A stretch of 64,000 nucleotides of DNA, from contig QXEO01000869.1 in the NCBI GenBank assembly GCA_007115705.1, forward strand, positions 1,891,001 through 1,955,000, in the 5' to 3' direction. The position numbers and the translations under genes are program-made. A model generated the notes under the pieces. It did no database searches. It saw nothing but the letters and a program-made list of their open reading frames with translations, and was not told where the DNA came from. The stretch comes from Dactylis glomerata. Lineage: Eukaryota > Streptophyta > Magnoliopsida > Poales > Poaceae. Every line of letters begins with the position of its first letter. Positions within the stretch are counted from its first letter, which is position 1. Shown here one piece after another: positions 56,209 to 64,000 of the stretch.

Positions 56209-56658
56209 ATTCAGATTATAATATTTATTTTTGTATATTCTGCAGGATCTTTATGGCTGTCGAGGCCAACAATTCGAGCGGGGTGTACGCAGAGTTGTAT
56301 TGTCCTACTCGGTACTCACCATATTTTTCACCATATTGCTTCAGGAGTAGCTAAGTTTATTTCCCTAAATTTCTTTAGTCAAATTTATATGGGTTATTTT
56401 CTTATCGTCTTCCCAGGCAGTTCCACCCAAAGGGAACACTTCTCTACAACTAAGGTTCTCGTTCTGACGCCATACACAAGGCTTAACAGAGAACTACATG
56501 CAGAGGTTTCTCCTATAGGATCCCTAGCATAAGAACCCATCCCATATAAACATGCTGAAAAGATTAAGGGAAACACGAAACTACTTCATTTCCACAATAT
56601 AGCTTACATATGGTTTTCCCTTTCGGGAAGCCCCGAAGGGTTTACACGAGAAGGAGGC
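56209..56658 (-). repeat. Third, partial copy of the viral leader
   Basis: TTCAGATTATAATATTTATT to CACGAGAAGGAGG repeats the 55160-55607 sequence in the same orientation, directly after the right arm. It lacks the TATA box. It shows that the insert was built from more than one viral DNA piece or was rearranged. Confidence 0.93.
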
Positions 56659-56949
56659 TCCTCCTCTGTCTCCTTCATTTACCTAGTGGAATCAGATGCA
56701 AGATAACAAGGGAACTTAGATTTGAGAAATTTAGTGGGTAGAACCTGGAGGAGGAACTGAGAGATTATGATGTGGCCACTTGAAGCTTCCATTAACTAGA
56801 GGCACGGTATGTTGAGGCCTAGTGGAAGAATCTCTACTAATAATACGGCTTGAGGACGCGATGGTTAAAGAACCGTGGTAGGTAAAAAAAACCGGCACAT
56901 CGTCCGTAAGTTGTTTTCGTACGTAAAAAAAAACCATCGTTAAAAAAAC

Positions 56950-57202
56950 CGGAGATACATAGAAATCCATATCGGGGCAGCCTTTCTCCAAGGCGTCTTC
57001 TCCCCCACCGTGGAGCTGGGCAGCGCCATGCGCTGTAGCTCCGGCCTACTCCACGACTGCTGCAGCCGGCCTCCTCGTTGGCATATCCTCTCATTCCTCT
57101 ATAGCCGCTCCTCCCCACCTTTTTCCCTCGATGGGGCCGACCTACCTGGGCATGGTGGCCTGGATCTCCACCACCGATAGCCAGACCAGATGCGGAAGCC
57201 AC
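56950..57202 (-). pseudogene. Gene fragment captured by the Helitron
   Basis: A GC-rich minus-strand frame reads MASASGLAIGGGDPGHHAQV, then a Gly/Arg-rich stretch. It contrasts with the AT-rich rest of the element, as captured exons do. The source gene is not recognised. Confidence 0.35.
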
Positions 57203-58263
57203 AAATCCAGCCGGCTACTACAGGTTATCAACCTACGGGGTCAACCTTGCTTTCCCGATCGTCGCCGGTACATAGCTTGGGAACAGATTAATCTGTTTGT
57301 TCTTGATCTATCACCATCTCTTCTTTCTGTTCTGAATTTCGGGTACACAAATTGTTCACGTTGTGTCAATTTTGATCTCTTCTTTTCTTTAGTTTATCTG
57401 AAACTATGGTAAACGAAATCTTGGTTCAAGCAGTGGATATTTATTTTTATTGCTGGTTTCTTGCGAGATTCATGTAATGTTCATAAAGAAAATTTATGCC
57501 ATGAAGAGGATGTTCTGTCAAAAAGAACTGCAATGTGAAAATCAATCTCTGTCAAACAAGGACCTCTGAAAAATTCGAGATCATGCGGTCAGCGCGATCA
57601 ATGCTCATTCCTTCCAAATCCGTGCTCAAGATCCATCGGGCCAGTGGTATCTTGAATTCACTCATGACTGCATCTTTCTTTAGCACATATATGCAGTTGC
57701 TGCTCTATTATAACTTTCAGGCTGAAGAATAGTATATATGTTCAGTAAGGAGGCTGGACAGGAGCCTTATTTTGTGATATATATATATATGTAGTTTTCC
57801 AATTATATGGACGTCCTTTACTGGTTCTGTAAAACAATGAGTTATGATCGAATAAGAAGTTGTTGTTTTACAATATACTTAAAATAATATTGAGGTGCTC
57901 TTGTCTAATTCCTTCCATGTACTGTGCGGATATAGGCCGTGACACTACTGTTTTGCTTCGGTTCAGGTTCTTCGGATTTCAGCTACAAAGACTTAATTAA
58001 CATTGACAATTCAAGTGCATGTTCTGCTTGTATGTGTATAGCTTCTAAAGAACTAATGGTACTCATCTCAGCCTTAGACTTGCTCGGACCTTCCTCTGAT
58101 TGTACCTCAAACGATTACATGTCATCTGACTTGTATTATAGATGACCTTGTAGATGAGATTACCCTCATACCAAATTTGGAATTCAACGAATTATAGCTA
58201 ATACATAGCTAATACGGGTGATTTCATTGCAATTTGACGAATTTTTACATAATACGGCAGAAT

Positions 58264-58690
58264 TTATCTACTGCATGCCGAGGCGCTGGTAGAAGACGTC
58301 GTAGTCCCCGCTATCGTCGTCGTCGGATGGTGGCTCGGCCTTGGCCGCCCAGCTGCTGCAGTCCTGGTCATCGCCGCCGCGCCACTGGCTCGGGCCGGCG
58401 TCGGCATCGTCGCCATCGAGGATGACAAAGGGGCTGAGGCGGCGTGCGCGCTTTGCCTCGGCCTTCTCCGCATCCTGCCTGGACCCGGCAAGGGAGAACT
58501 CCAAGGCCCCCGGCTAGACCTCATTGAAGGAGGCGCGCTCCGCCACTTTCTAGCCGCGGAACACCTCCGGATCGTCCTACAGCGCCATATACCCTGCCTC
58601 GTACAAGGCGCATGCCTCCCACTCGTGGAGGTAGCGGCGGCCAAAGCCGTTGGCCTCATGCCCGGCCTGCTCCATGGCATCTACGGCGAG
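58264..58690 (-). pseudogene. Second gene fragment captured by the Helitron
   Basis: From an ATG near 58676 (MEQAGHEANGFGRRYLHEWE) one frame continues to SDDDDSGDYDVFYQRLGMQ at 58264, interrupted by three TAG codons. It is GC-rich and acidic at the end. I do not recognise the protein. Further upstream a CG-rich promoter-like part (58700-59050) seems to belong with it. Confidence 0.4.
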
Positions 58691-59442
58691 GGAGAGGTGG
58701 GATGACGAGCTGTGGCGAGGGAGAGGTGAGGAGAGGAGGTTGGCGCGGCGAGGCTGGATGAGCGGCAATGGCGCCGAGCTGGGTGATTTATAGGCACGGC
58801 GAGCTGTTGGCTTGAATGTGTGGCACACATTTACGCTGATCCGTTCTCCGAGGCGACGGCTCGCTGCGCCACTGCAAGGCTGCCGCCGGTGCAGCGCCAT
58901 TATTTGACGCGGGAGACGAGGCAATGTGTGAGTGGAGATGACGAAGCGTCGGTGGTGTCAATGGCAGGTGGCCACGCGGAGCATTACGCTTCCAGCAGGC
59001 GCCCCCGCTTGCGCTCCCCCTCCCCGTGGGTTAGGTTTTGACTGGGCGCGCCGGATGAAAAATAGATTTGGGGGGAGGGTGACTGGGCGAGATTTTCTAT
59101 ACTGGCACCCCAATATAGCGCTCGGGGGGCTTTAGGGGGGCGAGTGGAGATGCACGTAGCCCTCCGGGAGCTTGCCATGGAAGGCTTTGGTGTATAGTAC
59201 ATAGAGGTGTTGCCTTTCTAGATTCTTCTATGCAAATTAACTTTTCAGTCTTCGGAAAGATTACATCGTACCGAGCAACAGGGTTGAAATGCCCACCTAA
59301 TTTTCATTGAAAACCAACAAGAACAACACAAGTTTTATGTGTTACAACCGAGAGAATGTCCGGTATAGTTTTTTTGCACAAAGAGAAATGCCATCAATCG
59401 ACGAGCTTATGTGCCCGTAGCAACGCACGGGCATTCAACTAG

Positions 59443-59805
59443 TATATGTAAGAATTAATGTTCTATCTGACCGTTATTTCTCTGCGGTACTGACATAAGT
59501 GCAATAGCAGTCAGAAGCCCAGATGTGCTAATCAGCAGTGGATGAGAAGCATTGCAAAGTGATCATGGATGTACTAAATGTAGGTGTGCAAATAATCATA
59601 AGTAGGACGATGCAGCCTCGAGACGTATATTCTGTACTAACAATTAAAGAGAGATCAATAGAAAGAATGAGTTAAAAGCGAAAACTAATGAGTTAGGCAT
59701 AATTCCTACTAGACTATTACCCGAACGGTCCCAGGGGTACTAAGATAATGGGCCTTGATATCTATACCCTAGTCATAGAGAGTGCTGGAAAATACTCTTT
59801 CAGCT
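59443..59805. other. Spacer between Helitron and duplicate copy 2, no gene seen
   Basis: AT-rich sequence without coding potential that I can recognise. Confidence 0.4.
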
Positions 59806-59894
59806 GATTTCTTCACAAAGGCACGGACTAGAGCGCAACATGGGTTCTTTCTCTCCAAACTCAGTTTTGTTGACCCACCATGAGTTTGAGGGGG

Positions 59895-60020
59895 TGTTAG
59901 ACATGTATAGTCTAGTTTTCCTTTTCCCCATAGTATAAAGGGGATCTTTGCATATTTGTCCACACCTGTACATGTATTGGTCTTTGCCCCCCTGTAAAGA
60001 TAGTTGCTCATTCCCTAACA
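59895..60020 (+). repeat. Short Copia LTR (126 bp), copy 2
   Basis: TGTTAGACATGTATAG to TTCCCTAACA, with TG...CA ends, follows the purine tract GAGTTTGAGGGGG. The RNase H end codes ADFFTKARTRAQHGF just before it. Confidence 0.8.
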
Positions 60021-61861
60021 ACACCCTCCGTCGAGCTTCCATGGCGCCACGCCGCCAAGACCCACCGTCATCAACGCGGGAGAGGACACGCCGCTCCACC
60101 TCGAAACCACTGCTAGCCAGTGACTACTCCAAACAATGCCCCACAGGGGAAGAACGGCGATGCGCGTCGCCATCATCCAATCTAGGAGACCCAGATCTAG
60201 GGTTTTCCCCATAGCAGCATCATCTCCAGCCAACATCTGCTCCAAAAACGATGCCCTCAAGAGGGTTAGCGACACCGAGCGCCGCATCATCCGATCTGAG
60301 AGCCTCGGATCCAGGATTATTTCCCCCGGAGCAGCCCGAGTCGAGAGACGAGAACAACAAAGACAATGCCTTCAAGAAAGTAACGACATCACGAGACGCC
60401 ATCATCGTCCACCACGACTGACGTTAGCTCGGTTTTCACTGGCTAGACAAAGCAAATTTAATGTCAGAACCTCCGTCCTGAAAGGCCTGCCTAATAGAGA
60501 TCATATGAGATTATCTGATAACCTTGAAAGTCAACTATCCTCTATGGGATGCTCATTAAAATATACTTAGAATCATGAAGATTTACTTAATTTTCTAAGA
60601 TAACAGGATGAGTTGTTAAATGAACGAAATATCCTGAAATCAACTTTCTCATGTGTAACAGTAACCTGTTGAAAAAAAGTTATCAATTTCGATCTTGGAG
60701 ATTTTAGTTGACACATCATGTATGCAGGAAACTCAAACCTTATTTTGTCAAAAGTGACTGTTTGTGTTGCGAACCAATATCTAAGATATCTCTGATTATA
60801 AGGATGGTAATGTCGAATGGAGAAATCAGTGCATGAATAACCATAGCCGTCTTGTGCAATTAATATATGATGGAGTCATTCCTACAACTCTATGTACTCC
60901 CTCCGGTTTTGTTTACAAGGCACACACGTAGTTTTAGATAAACTTTGACCACTAATTTTTGTCAACAAAATTGTAAATTATACGTTATGAAAATTATACC
61001 ATTGGAAACTTCTTTTAAATATGAATCTAATAATATAATTTTTATAATATATCTTATTTTTTATAAGAAAAAATTAATAGTCAAAGTCTACCTTAAATTA
61101 TGTGCGTGCCTTGTAAACAAAACCGGAGGTAGTAGTACAAATGCAGGCTAAATAGATATAAGCGCAGTCTTCCGTTATCCACTAAACCATTATCAAGTAT
61201 CCTCTTTGTCGATCCAGTTTGCTACTTGTCCAAACCACCAGGGAACAAACAATACAGCAACAAAAGAAAATCATTTCTAGCACTCTCTGACTCCCATGGA
61301 TTTATCAACTGATAAACTGTGCAATGCTGACGAAGTTTCAGGTTCAGCATACACTTACCAGTGGATCCCTCCATTGGTGAGACAACTCCTAGACATGCCA
61401 GTGAACCCTTGTATGAACGGCTAGTTTGTGCTGTACCAGGCGGCTGGGGCTATGCTCACCATGGTGAAGTTTTCCGCCTGAACCACCCATGTTAAAACCA
61501 GCTTGCCCCTGTGTGGTTGTGTCCACTAATCATCCAGAATACGTCGATATTGGCACCACGTCTCTCATTTCAAAATAAATCCACTCAAAATTTACATCCA
61601 ACAATATCATCTTTGCACCTTCTTAGTTACCACATGTATGACCAGTGACCACAATATATTATTCATCGATCTTACTACATTTCACATAGTCATTGAGTAG
61701 TCATGACTCATGAGTTGTATAAGAAAGTGTAGATACATATAATGAGTTTGCATAGCACAATTTACAAGCATATACATATGGACATACATACAGAACTATA
61801 AGAAGGGACATGTATTTATTCAATGTTTATGTGTGTGAATATGTGGCATTTTGTTCTCTAA
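60021..61861. other. Non-coding sequence of duplicate copy 2
   Basis: It matches 39852-41299 and then 45178-45350 of copy 1. Apart from the MITE no feature is recognised. Confidence 0.5.
60897..61132. mobile_element. Stowaway MITE (Tc1/mariner-type), 236 bp
   Basis: The inverted ends are CTCCCTCCGGTTTTGTTTAC and GTAAACAAAACCGGAGGTAG. The element is flanked by TA (60895-60896 and 61133-61134). The empty site ATGTAGTACAAATG is seen in copy 1 near 40741-40754. Confidence 0.95.
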
Positions 61862-62979
61862 CTAAGCCGTGGGGTAGGAGGGCTCCATGGCGAGGCCGCA
61901 CATGCCCTTGTTGTCTTTAATGTCCTTTTCCATTCTTAAAAATCCATTCTCGCCCCATGTTGTGCCCCAAGAATTCTTCAGCAACCAATACTTTGTACCA
62001 TCACTGGTCGTTCCATAACCGATGGCTGCAATCCCATGATCCAAATCAGTACCGCAGGAACCGGTCATCACGCCACCGGAGTAGAATTGGAATGTCATGT
62101 CGCCTCCGTCCACAGCTACTGACACGGGTTGGCTTGCCACTGCCTTCATGAGGGCACCCTCATCATTAGTAGGCACATCCTCATAGCTCTTAATAGTTGC
62201 AGCACTGCTAGTTCCACTCTTGCACTTGCCGTCTGCTGCGGAATATGGATAGCTAGACTCCTTAGTGAGGCCTCCATTCTTGATGATAAACTTGAACGCA
62301 TCATCCATGAGACCACCCTCACAGCCCTGGTCCTCACCATGGACATCACAATCCACCAATTCTTGCTCTGATAATGAGATAAGATTGCCAGTACTTATCT
62401 TGACAATGCCCTCTGTTGCAGCAACAGCAGAAAAGGCCCAGCAACAACCTGCAAATTATTTTGTTGTCAAATATGCAATTATACACACTATTCTGATATA
62501 GAAGATTCATATGTAAGTAATTCAGGTGTGGCCTAAATGTGCTTACCACACTGGCCTTGATCTTTGACGGGAGTGACCGCACCCTTTGTCCTCCAGTCGA
62601 CCGTTGCTGGGAGTGCATCAAGGCTCATATTTTCATACCTGAACCCTGTAGGAACCTTCGTATTGTTTGGAATAAACCCCTTGTTAGTCTTGGTTGCCCT
62701 GAACTCATCATTGCTAAGGTCTGCAAATTGGTTAATGTTGAGCCAGAACTTGTGCCCCCCAGCGTTGAACGACTCGATAAATCGAGCATTATCCTTGAAT
62801 ATCTAGAACCTTTGCGCCTTCTCGGCATCATCCTTGTACACGCGACCGTACTGCACCATCCAACTCTCATGCCTTGCAACCATGGACAAGTCATCATTCA
62901 GCTCTCGAGCTGCAAGGACAGAACTAACGAAGCAGAGGCATCCGAGGATGGCAAGGAGCGAAGCCCTCGGGATGGCCAT
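61862..62979 (-). pseudogene. Papain-like cysteine protease, copy 2, premature stop
   Basis: Exons 62979-62547 and 62448-61862 have exactly the lengths of the copy-1 gene, with the same GT-AG borders. Codon 59, GAG (Glu of the prodomain RFEIF) in copy 1, is TAG here (62805-62803). Translation would therefore end inside the I29 prodomain, before the mature enzyme. The catalytic Cys, His and Asn codons are all still present, as is the TATA box, so the change looks recent. A few amino-acid changes occur elsewhere (MPIPR to MAIPR, KDKKG to KDNKG). Confidence 0.93.
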
Positions 62980-63053
62980 GTTTGATCAGCTGAACTGCTT
63001 GACACTCGTAGTAGTGAGCACGTTTTGGTTTGTATTGTTCAATTGAACTAGGT

Positions 63054-63065
63054 GATATATATAGT
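63054..63065 (-). promoter_or_regulatory. TATA box of the copy-2 protease
   Basis: Same ACTATATATATC as in copy 1, about 80 bp before the ATG at 62979. Confidence 0.6.
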
Positions 63066-63398
63066 ACTCACAGGTGCTTTATTTATTTAACTATTACATA
63101 GGAACATAGGTACGGTGCGTGCACAAAGCTGTACTGTGTGGAAAGGGGCTCCTGCGTAGCCGTGAAGGAGTATTTCCTCTCCTGCGTAGAACAGAATTAA
63201 TTATTGTGCATGAGACGTACAGTTGCTGTAACTGTGAGAACGACCCCTGTTAATGCAGAAGTTCATGTCTTCAGTATCTCCTTCATATGACAGGGCAACA
63301 ACGGAGCTTCCAAAGGAACCACAGCTGCCTGTTTGAATTTAATTTACACAAAAAGTGGACCCCTTTTGTATAATCTACATAGATAGGAATTAATTTGG

Positions 63399-64000
63399 AT
63401 ATCTAAAGCGTTAGTCATGCTCGGCACGGCCAAAGCCTCATCTCTAACCAGAGTGGTATTCATTCTATACGCCTATCCCAAAAGTCATTAACAAAAGGGA
63501 ATGCGCATAGTTCCGGGGAGTGCAACAGTAATAGCTACGAGAAATAAGTGGTTACGAGCTTCAGGGGAGCCAATGACTTGCCTATCTTCTTTCACCACTA
63601 GGATCCGAGTTTCAGCTGGCAAGCAAAGTCTCACCTGTCTCTTTGGGACAGAGCATCGGTCGCTCCGTTTGTTTCATCTGCCTAAATGTGGCTTTGTAGG
63701 TCAAAGTCTAGAGCCTTAGAATTCAAGTCTGCTGGTCAAGTATGCGCAGGGGGATCCTTAAGTCTTGTTGATCTCGAATCTCGACTGTTTTAGAAGTTCG
63801 CCCCGTGGGTGCAGATGATCGGGATTTCTTTATATAAGTATATAGGTGGTATTTTGGTAGTCAACAAAGAATAAAGCGGATCTCCGCGATCTCTTCATGG
63901 ATAACGAAATGCGTCCACACCTTCATTTTATCAAAGAGGGGCTCCTAGCCCAGCTAAAGAGCGATAGGAATGAAGTCGGATAAGAACAACCTCTAGTGAA
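63399..64000. other. Unmatched sequence, possibly organelle-derived
   Basis: The sequence changes abruptly where the duplicate ends. It has no transposon ends, no plant gene motif and a balanced composition. Phrases such as GTTCGCCCCGTGGGTGCAG and AGCGGATCTCCGCGATCTC have the style of grass mitochondrial intergenic DNA. This is an impression only. Confidence 0.3.

Larger units (their letters stand above)
47019..56658 (+). mobile_element. Endogenous pararetrovirus (Caulimoviridae, tungrovirus-like), rearranged
   Basis: The AT-rich 9.6-kb insert contains one complete set of viral genes in order: tRNA-Met primer site, ORF1, ORF2, polyprotein ORF3 and ORF4. The set is framed by inverted copies of the promoter-leader region. 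The ORF3 domain order is movement protein, coat with CCHC knuckle, a CX2CX11CX2CX4CX2C motif, aspartic protease, RT and RNase H. That Cys motif and a tRNA-Met primer are characteristic of badnaviruses and tungroviruses. Four ORFs with an ATG-less ORF1 and an ORF4 after the polymerase point to the tungrovirus side. There is no integrase and there are no proper LTRs, and no target duplication is seen, so insertion was probably by end joining. Each of ORF2, ORF3 and ORF4 has one nonsense codon. Confidence 0.9.
56831..59442 (+). mobile_element. Helitron, non-autonomous, 2.6 kb
   Basis: It starts TCTCTACTAATAATACGG after an A and ends CATTCAACTAG before a T, fitting insertion between A and T. A 3' hairpin (GCCCGTAGCAACGCACGGGC, 59413-59432) lies a few bases before CTAG. 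These ends are the ones known for grass Helitrons. There is no RepHel protein. Two gene-like fragments in minus orientation lie inside. Confidence 0.9.
59806..63398. repeat. Direct segmental duplication, copy 2
   Basis: It matches 39631-41299 plus 45175-46865, interrupted only by a MITE (60897-61132) and small indels. It includes the end of the Copia RNase H, the 126-bp LTR and the broken protease gene. Confidence 0.95.

Noticed and set aside
47019..56658. Interpretation of the viral insert as a Gypsy LTR element with inverted LTRs
   Set aside because: There is no integrase, the polyprotein begins with a movement protein, the second Cys motif is of badna/tungro type, and the terminal copies are inverted, not direct.

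Overview
The window is plant nuclear DNA, most likely from a Triticeae grass (wheat, Aegilops or barley). The evidence is a BARE/Angela-like Copia LTR, Gypsy LTRs starting TGATACGTC with a tRNA-Asp-type primer site, CACTA, Helitron, MULE and Stowaway-type elements nested in one another, plus intron-bearing plant genes with GT-AG junctions. Identification is from memory of sequence families and from motifs; nothing was searched.

Layout. 1-4332: 3' part and 3' LTR of a decayed Copia element. 4333-10115: a repeat-built reading frame, a minisatellite, and a MULE transposase gene (minus strand) that is complete in layout but has three nonsense codons. 10221-12324: a MITE and two LTR remnants. 12325-24180: an 11.9-kb non-autonomous Gypsy element coding only gag and protease, with a tandemly duplicated accessory ORF and repeated polypurine-tract-like sites. 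24181-26063: a plant-mobile-domain gene truncated at the LTR. 26150-29677: a broken UDP-glycosyltransferase fragment and an intact intronless UGT gene. 29808-37041: a multi-exon SNF2/CHR24-like chromatin-remodelling gene on the minus strand. It is interrupted inside a coding exon by a young 1.5-kb LTR element with a perfect target duplication, and it also carries a frameshift. 37684-39851: gene and Copia remnants. About 39631-46865 and 59806-63398: two direct copies of one segment containing a papain-like cysteine protease gene. The first copy is intact; the second has a nonsense codon. A CACTA element (itself holding a solo LTR) entered only copy 1, and a Stowaway MITE entered only copy 2.

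The most remarkable region is 47019-56658, between the two segment copies: an AT-rich endogenous pararetrovirus. It has a tRNA-Met primer site, an ORF1 with no ATG, a small ORF2, a 1692-residue open polyprotein (movement, coat, two Cys motifs, protease, reverse transcriptase, RNase H) and an ORF4. The second Cys motif has the spacing typical of badnaviruses and tungroviruses, and the ORF order is that of tungroviruses. The promoter and leader region occurs at both ends in inverted orientation, so two viral promoters face each other across the whole genome. This arrangement could produce double-stranded RNA. A Helitron with captured gene fragments (56831-59442) follows. The last 600 bp look unlike the neighbouring repeats and may be organelle-derived.

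Functional content is small: the UGT at 28232 and the cysteine protease at 45351-46468 look intact. The remaining coding sequence is transposon-derived, viral or broken.
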